A DNA stretch of 64,000 nucleotides from positions 2,860,750 to 2,924,749 of the forward strand of contig NZ_CP033877.1 in assembly GCF_006970445.1 (NCBI RefSeq). Reading direction: 5' to 3'. The DNA comes from Stenotrophomonas maltophilia. Lineage in GTDB: Bacteria > Pseudomonadota > Gammaproteobacteria > Xanthomonadales > Xanthomonadaceae. A program made the translations under genes and the position numbers. The stretch's first letter is position 1. Every line of letters starts with the position of its first letter. Shown piece after piece: positions 37,358-46,073 of the stretch. The notes beneath the pieces were generated by a model that saw nothing but the letters and a program-made list of their open reading frames with translations, was not told where the DNA came from and did not search any database.

Positions 37358-37412
37358 CTGACAGATTTCCGGTGACGGATCGAAGAGCATTGGGTTGTCG
37401 GGACGGAATTTG

Positions 37413-37446
37413 AAAGAGGGACGCGGCTTCGCCGCGTCCCTCTTTT
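37413..37446. terminator. Strong bidirectional terminator between repeat copies 2 and 3
   Basis: 15-bp perfect stem AAAGAGGGACGCGGC / GCCGCGTCCCTCTTT around TTC, with T-runs on both strands. The nearest upstream gene is purB, 260 bases away. Confidence 0.88.
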
Positions 37447-37484
37447 GTTTGTCCGATGGGGTCAGGAGCATGAGCAAGCGCAGC

Positions 37485-37538
37485 GCGCGGCCCGCTCTTG
37501 CCTTTGATTTTCTTCTTCCATTCCGTGGCGGGCCGCGC
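37485..37538. other. 11-bp inverted repeat with 32-base loop
   Basis: GCGCGGCCCGC (37485-37495) and GCGGGCCGCGC (37528-37538). It lies between the terminator and repeat copy 3, within the 3' flank of that copy. Confidence 0.55.
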
Positions 37539-37550
37539 AGGAAACTGTCA

Positions 37551-37657
37551 GGGGCCGGGCGGGGTGGATTCGCGGGACCGTTGGCGCCATGGATGGCGCC
37601 ATCGAGCCCCCATGGACGGGTTTACGGCGTGTCCCGCGAACCCACCCCGCCCGGCCC
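37551..37657 (-). repeat. Three-way-junction repeat element, copy 3 (inverted)
   Basis: Read on the minus strand: 27-bp stem (37657-37631 with 37578-37552) with one G-U pair, and the same core. The first hairpin there is CCCG-TCCA-TGGG, where G-U replaces A-T; the second is GGCGCCA-TCCA-TGGCGCC. The flank CTGACAGTTTCC follows (37548-37537). It converges with copy 2 on the terminator at 37413-37446. Confidence 0.85.
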
Positions 37658-37831
37658 AGCCCATGAAGCGAGCGCTTTACGCGACCAGACCCCGCCACGA
37701 GGGGCTCAGCCGTTGGCCGGAACCCCCGCGACAAACCCGCGCACGTGCGCAATCCCCACGAACGTCGGACAATGGAGACCTTGGCGGCCCGCCGCGCCGC
37801 CCCTCCCGCTTTCCGCTGCAAGGATTCCCCC

Positions 37832-39244
37832 ATGGCCGCCCGCAAGTCCTCCGCCCCCCTGATCGAAGTCACCGCCCGCCCCGGCCAGCCGCTGGGCATG
37901 GCGCCGGCCACCTTCCTGCGCGACTTCTGGCAGAAGCGCCCGCTGCTGATCCGCAACGCCTTCCCGGACTTCCAGACCCCGGTACAGCCGGAAGACCTGG
38001 CCGGGCTGGCCTGCGAGGAAGGCGTGCTGGCGCGCCTGATCGAGCACGACAAGGCCCAGGATGGCTGGCGCGTGCGCACCGGCCCGTTCCAGGAAGACAT
38101 CTTCCCCGCCCTGCCCGACCACGACTGGACCCTGCTGGTGCAGGACGTGGACAAGTGGGACCCGGACGTGCGCGCCTTGATCGAGCACTTCAGCTTCCTG
38201 CCGCGCTGGCGCATGGATGACGTGATGATCAGCTTCGCCGCCACCGGCGGCTCGGTCGGCGCCCATGTCGACCAGTACGACGTGTTCCTGCTGCAGGCCC
38301 ATGGCCACCGCCGCTGGCAGATCGATGCCAGCGAATCGATCAAGGGCAAGCAGCCGCCGCTGGGCTTCCGCCCGGACGTGGAGCTGAAGCTGCTGAAGGT
38401 GTTCAAGCCGACCCACGACTGGGTGCTGGCACCGGGCGACATGCTGTACCTGCCGCCGAACGTGCCGCACCACGGCGTGGCCGAAGATCCCTGCCTGACC
38501 TTCTCGTTCGGCATGCGCGCACCGGCCTCGGCCGAGCTGATCAGCGACTACCTGGACACCCTGATCGCCGATGCCGACGAGAACATCCGCTACCAGGATG
38601 CCGACCTGAAGGTGCCGGCCGACCCGAACGAGATCGACACGGTGGCGATGGCGCGGGTGATCACCGCGCTCAATGCCATCCGCATGAACGACCCGGACAA
38701 GCTGGGCGACTGGTTCGGCCGTTTCATCACCACCTACCGTGCAGCGGGCGAAGTGATGGCCCATCAGGCCGCGCCGGCACCGGAGGAAGTGGTCCAGGCG
38801 CTGGCCTCCGGCCTGCTGCTGCAGCGCCACCCGTGGGCGCGCCTGGCCTGGCGCCGGGCCAAGCGCGGCGCCAGCCTGTACGTCAGCGGCCAGGACTTCG
38901 CGCTGCCAGTGAAGGACGCGCAGCGCCTGGCTGGCGCCGAACAGCTCGATGCCGCCGCTTATCGCGGCCTGTCCGACAAGGGCCGGGCCGTGGTCCAGCA
39001 GCTGCTGATCGGTGGTGTGTTCCAGCTGATCGACCCGAATGAGGTATACGAGGCCGAAGACGAGGAAGACGGCGAGGATGCCGTGGTGCTCGGCGAGGTC
39101 GTCGAAGGCCGTGACCGCGTGGATGCGATCGACGCCGACGCAGTGTCCGACGATGTCCACTCCGTGACCGTGCACGACGACGGTATCGAGGTCATCGTCA
39201 ACTTCGAGGACGACGACGAAGACGACAGCACCGGCCGGGCCTGA
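37832..39244 (+). CDS. ycfD: Ribosomal protein uL16 arginine 3-hydroxylase (YcfD/RoxA), with acidic C-terminal extension
   Basis: JmjC-type Fe(II)/2-oxoglutarate oxygenase, 470 residues from the ATG at 37832 (AAGGAT upstream). The metal triad is His145 and Asp147 (GAHVDQYDVFLLQ) and His213 or His214 (PNVPHHGVAED). 2-oxoglutarate contacts are expected in HGHRRWQIDASES. YcfD hydroxylates an arginine of ribosomal protein L16 in E. coli. After the dimerisation and winged-helix domains (to about 400) comes an acidic tail of about 70 residues with several Asp/Glu runs (EAEDEEDGEDAV, NFEDDDEDDSTGRA). E. coli YcfD has only about 373 residues in all. A GNAT gene follows 9 bases later. Confidence 0.93.
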   Translation: MAARKSSAPLIEVTARPGQPLGMAPATFLRDFWQKRPLLIRNAFPDFQTPVQPEDLAGLACEEGVLARLIEHDKAQDGWRVRTGPFQEDIFPALPDHDWTLLVQDVDKWDPDVRALIEHFSFLPRWRMDDVMISFAATGGSVGAHVDQYDVFLLQAHGHRRWQIDASESIKGKQPPLGFRPDVELKLLKVFKPTHDWVLAPGDMLYLPPNVPHHGVAEDPCLTFSFGMRAPASAELISDYLDTLIADADENIRYQDADLKVPADPNEIDTVAMARVITALNAIRMNDPDKLGDWFGRFITTYRAAGEVMAHQAAPAPEEVVQALASGLLLQRHPWARLAWRRAKRGASLYVSGQDFALPVKDAQRLAGAEQLDAAAYRGLSDKGRAVVQQLLIGGVFQLIDPNEVYEAEDEEDGEDAVVLGEVVEGRDRVDAIDADAVSDDVHSVTVHDDGIEVIVNFEDDDEDDSTGRA

Positions 39245-39253
39245 GCCTTCACC

Positions 39254-40150
39254 ATGATCCGGGTCCAGCAGGTCAGCCACGCCGACGCCCACGTTGCCAT
39301 CCACGACGTGCGCCAACGCGTGTTCGTGCAGGAACAGGGCATCGCCGCCGAACTGGAACGCGATGCGCTGGACCCGGTCAGTGCCCATGTGCTGGCGCTG
39401 GACAGTGACAACCAGCCGGTCGGCACCGGCCGGCTGGCCCCGGACGGTCGCATCGGCCGCATGGCCGTGCTGGCCAGCCATCGCAGCAACGGAGTCGGCG
39501 AGGCCCTGCTGGCGGCACTGGTCGAAGCCGGGCGCCAGCTCGGCCTGGCCGAACTGCACCTGCACGCCCAGCTGCCCGCCCGCGATTTCTATGCACGCCA
39601 GGGCTTCCTGCCCGAGGGCGAGGTGTTCGAGGAAGCCAGCATCGGCCACCAGGAGATGCGCCGCCGGCTGGGCGCGGCCAGCGCCATCGACAGCCGCGCC
39701 GAGGCGGTGGCGATCACCACGGCCATCATCCACCGCGCCCGTCGCCAGCTGTGGCTGCACAGCCGCCAGCTGGACCCCGGACTGCTTGACGCGCCCCCGG
39801 TACAGGCCGCCCTGCGCCGCTTCGTCACCGCCCGCCACGACAAGCAGCTGCGGGTGATCGTGCACGATGCCGCTGCGATCGCCGCTGCCGGCGCGCCGCT
39901 GCTGGCCCTGGCCCAGCGCCTGCCAAGCGTGATCCAGTTCCGCGAGGTGACCGATCCGGTCGACCGCGCGCTGGCCTCGGCCTGCCTGCTCAACGATGCG
40001 GGCGACTTCTACTTTCGTCTGATCGGCCACCGCCTCGACGGCGAGGCCGGCATCGCGCTGCCGGCACGTTCGCAGCCGTTCGAGCAGCAATTGCAGCGCG
40101 TCTGGGACCGTTCGCGCGATTGCAGCGAACTGCGTGCGCTCGGCATCTGA
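39254..40150 (+). CDS. GNAT acetyltransferase fused to a second C-terminal domain
   Basis: 298 residues. The N-terminal half (1-140) is a GNAT fold of the ElaA/YjdJ kind: IHDVRQRVFVQEQGIAAELE, then the acetyl-CoA loop RIGRMAVLASHRSNGVGEAL and HLHAQLPARDFYARQGFLPEG. The C-terminal half (150-298) is an unrelated helical/beta domain (ITTAIIHRARRQLWLHSRQLDPGLL, HDKQLRVIVHDAAAI) reminiscent of phospholipase D-like folds without the HKD motif. The substrate is unknown. It is coupled by a 9-base gap to the ribosomal oxygenase gene, which raises the possibility of a translation-linked substrate. Confidence 0.85.
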   Translation: MIRVQQVSHADAHVAIHDVRQRVFVQEQGIAAELERDALDPVSAHVLALDSDNQPVGTGRLAPDGRIGRMAVLASHRSNGVGEALLAALVEAGRQLGLAELHLHAQLPARDFYARQGFLPEGEVFEEASIGHQEMRRRLGAASAIDSRAEAVAITTAIIHRARRQLWLHSRQLDPGLLDAPPVQAALRRFVTARHDKQLRVIVHDAAAIAAAGAPLLALAQRLPSVIQFREVTDPVDRALASACLLNDAGDFYFRLIGHRLDGEAGIALPARSQPFEQQLQRVWDRSRDCSELRALGI

Positions 40151-40237
40151 GCGCGCGCCACCGCGCCAACCTGTCTGGGAGCGGCACCGGGGGACGCACG
40201 ATGCCTCGGGTGGTGCCCCTTCGTGTCCGGTTGGGGG

Positions 40238-40243
40238 TACAAT
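40238..40243 (+). promoter_or_regulatory. Candidate -10 box for the sucA operon
   Basis: TACAAT, 94 bases before the sucA start, in a gap without other signals. No good -35 is visible 16-18 bases upstream, so an activator may be needed. Confidence 0.35.
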
Positions 40244-40336
40244 TTGGCTGTTTGAACGCGCCCGTGCATGGCTATTCATCTTCGTGCCGGGTCCTTCTGA
40301 AGCCATACCCCACAAAGCGAATCAGCACCCTCCATC

Positions 40337-43168
40337 GTGGACAATCAACTGAAGCAGTTTGCGCAATCTTCGCAACTCGCCGGCGGCAACGCCTCCTATG
40401 TCGAGGACCTGTACGAGCAGTACCTGGTCTCCCCGGATAGTGTCGATCCCAAATGGAAAACCTACTTCGACGGCTTCAAGGGCCGCGAAGCAGGTGACAT
40501 CCCGCACTCGGCCGTCATCTCCCACATCGCGGACGCGGCCAAGGATGCGCTGAAAGCCGGCACCGGCAGCGGTGCGGGCGACGAGCGTGAGCGCAATGTC
40601 GGTCGCCTGATCACTGCCTACCGCTCGCGTGGCCACCTGGACGCCCGCCTCGATCCGCTGGGCCTGGCCGCGCCGGTCAACACCCCGGACCTGGGCCTGC
40701 CGTTCCACAGCCTGTCCGATGGCGACCTCAACAGCGAGTTCAGCACCGGCGGCGTCGGCGGCCAGCCGCGCATGAAGCTGCGCGACCTGCTGGCGCGCCT
40801 GAAGGCGACCTACACCGGTTCGATCGGTGCAGAGTTCATGCACATCTCCGAGGTCGAGCAGCGCCAGTGGATCTACAAGAAGCTGGAACTGGCCGGTGGC
40901 AACTACCAGCTGGACGCTGACACCCAGCGCCGCACCCTGGAGCGCCTGACCGCGGCCGAAGGCCTGGAACGCTACCTGCACACCAAGTACGTCGGCCAGA
41001 AGCGCTTCTCGCTGGAAGGCGGCGACTCGCTGATCCCGATGATGGACACCATCATCCGCAGCGCCGGCAAGGATGGCGTCAAGGACGTGGTGATCGGCAT
41101 GGCCCACCGCGGCCGCCTGAACGTGCTGGTCAACACCCTGGGCAAGAACCCGCGCAAGCTGTTCGACGAGTTCGAAGGCAAGTTCGAGCACGACGAGCAC
41201 GCCTCGGCCGGCGACGTGAAGTACCACATGGGCTTCTCGGCCGACGTGTCCACCGAAGGTGGCCCGGTGCACCTGGCGCTGGCGTTCAACCCGTCGCACC
41301 TGGAAATCGCCGATCCGGTCGTGGCCGGTTCCGTGCGTTCGCGCCAGGAGCGCCGCAAGGACACCGCGCGCAAGCAGGTCATGCCCATCCTGATCCACGG
41401 CGACGCGGCCTTCTCCGGCCAGGGCGTGGTCATGGAGCTGTTCCAGATGTCGCAGGCCCGCGGCTTCGCCGTCGGCGGCACCGTGCACATCGTGGTCAAC
41501 AACCAGGTCGGCTTCACCACCTCCAACCCGCTGGATACGCGTTCCACGCGCTATGCCACCGACGTGGCGAAGATGATCGCCGCCCCGGTGCTGCACGTGA
41601 ACGGCGATGATCCGGAAGCCGTGGTGTTCGCCGCGCAGCTGGCCTTCGAGTTCCGCCAGACGTTCGCCAAGGACGTGGTCATCGACCTGATGTGCTACCG
41701 CCGCTGGGGCCACAACGAGGCCGACGAGCCGGCGATCACCCAGCCGCTGATGTACCAGGTGATCCGCAAGCACGCCACCACCCGTGAGATGTACGCCGAG
41801 CAGCTGGAAAAGGCGGGCGTGATCGCCGCCGGTGCCGGCAAGGCGATGGTCGATGCCTACCGCGAGAAGCTGGACGCCGGTGAAGTGACCACCGAGCTGG
41901 CCAAGGTCGAGAAGACGCCGCCGAGCAGCCCGCTGTTCGTCGATTGGCCGAAGCTGCTGGAAGGCAAGCTGTCCGATCCGGTCTCGACCAAGGTCGAGAA
42001 GAACAAGCTGGTCGAGCTGGCCAAGCTGATCAACACCGTGCCGGACGAAGTGCAGCTGCACTCGCGCGTGGCCAAGGTCTACGACGACCGCCGCAAGATG
42101 GCTGCCGGCGAGATCCCGGGTGACTGGGGCTTTGCCGAGAACCTGGCCTACGCCACGCTGCTGGACGAAGGCAGTGCCCTGCGCCTGGTCGGCCAGGACG
42201 TGGGCCGCGGTACGTTCACGCACCGCCACGCGATCCTGCACGACCAGAAGACCGACAACTACTACATGCCGCTGCGGCAGCTGGTGGATTCGCCGGAGAA
42301 GGCCACCGTCATCGATTCGCTGCTGAGCGAAGAAGCGGTGATGGCCTACGAGTACGGCTTCTCCACCACCGATCCGAACACGCTGTGCATCTGGGAAGGC
42401 CAGTTCGGCGACTTCGCCAACGGTGCCCAGGTCGTCATCGACCAGTTCATCGCCGCCGGTGAAGCAAAGTGGGGCCGCATCTCCGGCCTGACCCTGCTGC
42501 TGCCGCATGGCTATGAAGGTCAGGGCCCGGAACACAGCTCGGCGCGCCTGGAGCGCTTCCTGCAGCTGTGCGCGCTGGAGAACATGCTGGTGGTGGTGCC
42601 GTCGACCCCGGCACAGGCCTTCCACATGCTGCGTCGCCAGCAGCACCTGACCACCCGCAAGCCGCTGGTGGTGATGTCGCCGAAGTCGCTGCTGCGCCAC
42701 AAGCTGGCCGTGTCGACCCTGGACGAGCTGGCCAACGGCGAGTTCCAGCACCTGATCGGCGACGCCAATGCGGACGCCAAGAAGGTCAAGCGCGTGGTGC
42801 TGTGCTCGGGCAAGGTCTACTACGACCTGCTGGAAGACCAGACCAAGCGTGGCCAGGACGACGTGGCGATCATCCGCGTGGAGCAGCTGTATCCGTTCCC
42901 GCGTGCGCTGCTGGCTGCCGAACTGAAGAAGTACGGCAAGGCCACCGACGTGGTGTGGACGCAGGAAGAACCGCAGAACCAGGGTGCGTGGTACCAGATC
43001 CGCCACCACCTGCAGTTCTGCCTGGCCGATGGCCAGAACCTGCACTACGCCGGTCGCGCACGTTCGGCTTCGCCGGCTGCCGGTCACATGGCTGACCACG
43101 TCCGCGAACAGCAGCAGCTGGTCGCCGATGCACTGGTCAACCCGTTCAACGACACGTTCGCTGAATAA
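40337..43168 (+). CDS. sucA: 2-oxoglutarate dehydrogenase E1 component
   Basis: Thiamine diphosphate-dependent decarboxylase of the TCA cycle, 943 residues, usual length. GTG start at 40337 (VDNQLKQFAQSSQLAGGNASYVEDLYEQYL); this N-terminal E2-binding helix is conserved. Key stretches: GMAHRGRLNVLVN (cofactor His), GDAAFSGQGVVMELFQMSQARGF (TPP-Mg motif), and C-terminal transketolase domains with LLPHGYEGQGPEHSSARLER. It is the first gene of sucA-sucB-lpdA, with a 40-base gap to sucB. sdh and sucCD are not adjacent. Confidence 0.97.
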   Translation: MDNQLKQFAQSSQLAGGNASYVEDLYEQYLVSPDSVDPKWKTYFDGFKGREAGDIPHSAVISHIADAAKDALKAGTGSGAGDERERNVGRLITAYRSRGHLDARLDPLGLAAPVNTPDLGLPFHSLSDGDLNSEFSTGGVGGQPRMKLRDLLARLKATYTGSIGAEFMHISEVEQRQWIYKKLELAGGNYQLDADTQRRTLERLTAAEGLERYLHTKYVGQKRFSLEGGDSLIPMMDTIIRSAGKDGVKDVVIGMAHRGRLNVLVNTLGKNPRKLFDEFEGKFEHDEHASAGDVKYHMGFSADVSTEGGPVHLALAFNPSHLEIADPVVAGSVRSRQERRKDTARKQVMPILIHGDAAFSGQGVVMELFQMSQARGFAVGGTVHIVVNNQVGFTTSNPLDTRSTRYATDVAKMIAAPVLHVNGDDPEAVVFAAQLAFEFRQTFAKDVVIDLMCYRRWGHNEADEPAITQPLMYQVIRKHATTREMYAEQLEKAGVIAAGAGKAMVDAYREKLDAGEVTTELAKVEKTPPSSPLFVDWPKLLEGKLSDPVSTKVEKNKLVELAKLINTVPDEVQLHSRVAKVYDDRRKMAAGEIPGDWGFAENLAYATLLDEGSALRLVGQDVGRGTFTHRHAILHDQKTDNYYMPLRQLVDSPEKATVIDSLLSEEAVMAYEYGFSTTDPNTLCIWEGQFGDFANGAQVVIDQFIAAGEAKWGRISGLTLLLPHGYEGQGPEHSSARLERFLQLCALENMLVVVPSTPAQAFHMLRRQQHLTTRKPLVVMSPKSLLRHKLAVSTLDELANGEFQHLIGDANADAKKVKRVVLCSGKVYYDLLEDQTKRGQDDVAIIRVEQLYPFPRALLAAELKKYGKATDVVWTQEEPQNQGAWYQIRHHLQFCLADGQNLHYAGRARSASPAAGHMADHVREQQQLVADALVNPFNDTFAE

Positions 43169-43208
43169 TCCTCCCCCTATTTAGAAGACAAACCAGGAAG
43201 CTCCCGCA

Positions 43209-44411
43209 ATGGCCACCGAAGTCAAAGCCCCGGTACTGCCCGAATCCGTCGCCGACGGCACCATCGCCACCTGGCACAAGAAGGTGGGCGACGCCGTCAA
43301 GCGCGACGAAAACCTGCTTGACCTGGAAACCGACAAGGTCGTCCTGGAAGTGCCGTCGCCGGTCGACGGCGTGCTCAAGGAAATCAAGTTCGCCGAAGGC
43401 TCGACCGTGACCTCCAGCCAGGTCGTGGCGATCATCGAAGAAGGTGCCGTCGCTGCCGCCCCGGCCCCGGCCGCTGAAGCCGCTCCGGCTGCAGCCGCTG
43501 CCCCGGCCGCCGCTGCCCCGGCCGCTGCCGCCGCTCCGGCCCCGGCTGCCAAGTCGGCCGCCGACGCGCTGCCGCCGGGCGCCCGCTTCACCGCCATCAC
43601 CGAAGGCGTGAACCCGGCCGACGTCGACGGCACCGGCCGTCGCGGCGCGGTGACCAAGGAAGACATCGTCAACTTCGCCCGCAACGGCGGCGCCGGCAAG
43701 GCCGGTGGCGCACGTCCGGAAGAACGCGTGCCGATGACCCGCATCCGCAAGCGCATCGCCGAGCGCCTGATGGAGTCGAAGAACTCCACCGCCATGCTGA
43801 CCACCTTCAACGAAGTCGACCTGTCCAAGGTCTCGGCGGCGCGCAAGGAACTGCAGGACGAGTTCGTCAAGGCACACGGCATCAAGCTGGGCTTCATGAG
43901 CTTCTTCGTGAAGGCCGCCGCCAACGCGCTGCAGCGCTTCCCGCTGGTCAACGCCTCGATCGACGGCGACGACATCATCTACCACGGCTACTCGGACATC
44001 TCGATCGCTGTGTCGACCGAGAAGGGCCTGGTCACGCCGGTGCTGCGCAACGTCGAGCGCATGTCGTTCGCCGACATCGAGAAGACCATCGCCGACTACG
44101 CCAAGAAGGCCCGTGACGGCAAGCTGAGCCTGGAAGAACTGCAGGGCGGCACCTTCACCGTGACCAACGGCGGCACCTTCGGTTCGCTGCTGTCGACCCC
44201 GATCATCAACCCGCCGCAGAGCGCCATCCTGGGCATGCATGCCATCAAGGAGCGTCCGATCGCCCAGAACGGCCAGGTCGTGATCGCGCCGATGATGTAC
44301 CTGGCGCTGTCGTACGACCACCGCATCATCGACGGCAAGGACTCGGTGCAGTTCCTGGTGGACATCAAGAACCAGCTGGAAAACCCGGGCCGCATGCTGT
44401 TCGGCCTGTAA
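43209..44411 (+). CDS. sucB: Dihydrolipoyl succinyltransferase (2-oxoglutarate dehydrogenase E2)
   Basis: Core acyltransferase of the complex, 400 residues. One lipoyl domain (1-78) with lipoylated Lys43 in [11 protein letters not shown]; an Ala/Pro linker (about 80-118); the E1/E3 binding domain ([17 protein letters not shown]); and the catalytic domain with His371 and Asp375 in [12 protein letters not shown]. Starts at 43209 after AGGAAG. A 10-bp hairpin lies between it and lpdA. Confidence 0.97.
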   Translation: MATEVKAPVLPESVADGTIATWHKKVGDAVKRDENLLDLETDKVVLEVPSPVDGVLKEIKFAEGSTVTSSQVVAIIEEGAVAAAPAPAAEAAPAAAAAPAAAAPAAAAAPAPAAKSAADALPPGARFTAITEGVNPADVDGTGRRGAVTKEDIVNFARNGGAGKAGGARPEERVPMTRIRKRIAERLMESKNSTAMLTTFNEVDLSKVSAARKELQDEFVKAHGIKLGFMSFFVKAAANALQRFPLVNASIDGDDIIYHGYSDISIAVSTEKGLVTPVLRNVERMSFADIEKTIADYAKKARDGKLSLEELQGGTFTVTNGGTFGSLLSTPIINPPQSAILGMHAIKERPIAQNGQVVIAPMMYLALSYDHRIIDGKDSVQFLVDIKNQLENPGRMLFGL

Positions 44412-44422
44412 GAAACCTCCCG

Positions 44423-44446
44423 CCCCTCCGCGCCTGCGCGGAGGGG
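44423..44446 (+). terminator. Hairpin between sucB and lpdA
   Basis: CCCCTCCGCG pairs with CGCGGAGGGG around CCTG, followed by TTCT only. It is likely an attenuator or processing stem that lowers or separates lpdA expression, rather than a full stop. Confidence 0.55.
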
Positions 44447-44474
44447 TTCTGGTAATGCATCAAGGAATAATTCA

Positions 44475-45911
44475 ATGGCTGAACAATTCGACGTCGTCGT
44501 CATCGGTGCCGGCCCGGCCGGTTACCACGCTGCCATCCGCGCGGCCCAGCTGGGCCTGAAGACCGCCTGCATCGACGCAGCGCTGGGCAAGGACGGCAAG
44601 CCGGCCCTCGGCGGCACCTGCCTGCGCGTGGGCTGCATCCCGTCCAAGGCGCTGCTGGATTCCTCGCGCCAGTTCTGGAACATGGGCCACATCTTTGGCG
44701 ACCACGGCATCAGCTTCAAGGATGCCAAGATCGACGTCGAGGCGATGGTTGGCCGCAAGGACAAGATCGTCAAGCAGTTCACTGGCGGCATCGGCATGCT
44801 GTTCAAGGCCAACAAGGTCGCTGCCTACTACGGTTTCGGCGAACTGCAGCCGGGCAACGTGGTCAAGGTCACCCAGCATGACGGTTCCATCGTCGAGCTG
44901 AAGGGCACCAACGTCATCATCGCGGCCGGTTCGGATTCGATCGAACTGCCGTTCGCCAAGTTCGACGGCGACACCATCGTCGACAACGTCGGCGGCCTGG
45001 ACTTCACCGAAGTGCCGAACCGCCTGGCGGTAATCGGCGCCGGCGTGATCGGCCTGGAACTGGGCAGCGTGTGGAAGCGCCTGGGCGCTGAAGTCACCAT
45101 CCTGGAAGCACTGCCGGAGTTCCTGGCCGTGGCCGACGCCGAAGTGGCCAAGACCGCTGCCAAGGAATTCAAGAAGCAGGGCCTGGACATCCGCCTCGGT
45201 GCCAAGGTCTCCAAGACCGAGATCACCGGCAAGGGCAAGAAGAAGGAAGTCGTTGTCACCTACACCGACAGCGAAGGCGAAAAGACCCTGACCGTGGACA
45301 AGCTGCTGGTGGCCGTCGGCCGTCGCGCCGCCACCAAGGGCCTGCTGGCCGAAGGTACCGGCGTCAAGATCAACGAGCGTGGCCAGATCGAAGTCGACGC
45401 GCACTGCCACACCGGCGTCAACGGCGTGTGGGCGGTCGGCGACTGCGTGCGCGGCCCGATGCTGGCCCACAAGGGCTTCGAGGAAGGCATCGCGGTGGCC
45501 GAGCTGATCGCCGGCCTGCCGGGCCACGTCAACTTCGACACCATCCCGTGGGTCATCTACACCGAGCCGGAACTGGCCTGGGTCGGCAAGACCGAAGCCC
45601 AGCTGAAGGCCGAAGGCATTCCGTACAAGGCCGGCAGCTTCCCGTTCGCCGCCAACGGCCGTGCCGTGGCGATGATCGAGCCGGCGGGCTTCGTGAAGAT
45701 CCTGGCCCATGCCGAAACCGATCGCATCCTCGGCATGCACCTGGTCGGCGCCAACGTCTCCGAACTGGTGCACGAAGGCGTGCTGACCATGGAGTTCAGC
45801 GGCTCGGCCGATGACCTGGCCCGCATCTGCCACGCCCACCCGTCGCTGTCGGAAGTGATCCACGACGCGGCGATGGCGGTCAGCAAGCGCGCCATCCACA
45901 AGGCGAACTGA
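44475..45911 (+). CDS. lpdA: Dihydrolipoyl dehydrogenase (E3)
   Basis: FAD enzyme reoxidising dihydrolipoamide with NAD, 478 residues. FAD motif VVIGAGPAGYHAAI; redox disulphide Cys49-Cys54 in GGTCLRVGCIPSK; NAD motif AVIGAGVIGLELGSVW; C-terminal catalytic His-Glu in CHAHPSLSEVIHDA. Start at 44475, AAGGAA upstream. It may also serve pyruvate and branched-chain complexes. Terminator at 45961-45987. Confidence 0.97.
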   Translation: MAEQFDVVVIGAGPAGYHAAIRAAQLGLKTACIDAALGKDGKPALGGTCLRVGCIPSKALLDSSRQFWNMGHIFGDHGISFKDAKIDVEAMVGRKDKIVKQFTGGIGMLFKANKVAAYYGFGELQPGNVVKVTQHDGSIVELKGTNVIIAAGSDSIELPFAKFDGDTIVDNVGGLDFTEVPNRLAVIGAGVIGLELGSVWKRLGAEVTILEALPEFLAVADAEVAKTAAKEFKKQGLDIRLGAKVSKTEITGKGKKKEVVVTYTDSEGEKTLTVDKLLVAVGRRAATKGLLAEGTGVKINERGQIEVDAHCHTGVNGVWAVGDCVRGPMLAHKGFEEGIAVAELIAGLPGHVNFDTIPWVIYTEPELAWVGKTEAQLKAEGIPYKAGSFPFAANGRAVAMIEPAGFVKILAHAETDRILGMHLVGANVSELVHEGVLTMEFSGSADDLARICHAHPSLSEVIHDAAMAVSKRAIHKAN

Positions 45912-45927
45912 TCGACCTTCCGGGTGG

Positions 45928-45948
45928 GTGCCGACCGTTGGTCGGTAC
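45928..45948. repeat. SMAG-type palindrome
   Basis: GTGCCGACC-GTT-GGTCGGTAC, between the lpdA stop and its terminator. Confidence 0.6.
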
Positions 45949-45960
45949 TCCCCTGCAAAC

Positions 45961-45987
45961 AAAAACCCCGCCCCGGCGGGGTTTTTT
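45961..45987 (+). terminator. Rho-independent terminator of the suc operon
   Basis: AAAAACCCCGCC pairs with GGCGGGGTTTTT, then TGTT. Classical form. Confidence 0.92.
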
Positions 45988-46016
45988 GTTGCCTGCAACG
46001 AACGGCGCCGCATGAC

Positions 46017-46045
46017 TTGACGCTGCAATACTGCGGTTCAATGAT
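46017..46045 (+). promoter_or_regulatory. Probable promoter of the small exported protein gene
   Basis: TTGACG (46017-46022), 17-base spacer, AATGAT (46040-46045), about 30 bases before the ATG at 46074, directly behind the suc terminator. Confidence 0.5.
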
Positions 46046-46073
46046 CGCCATATCTACCCAAGGAAGGAACGCC

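Noticed and set aside
37395..37862. Small open frames across the structured repeats (including a 155-codon one reading [14 protein letters not shown] or [15 protein letters not shown] peptides)
   Set aside because: They are translations of the repeat core; the same peptides appear wherever the element lies, in both orientations. No start signals.
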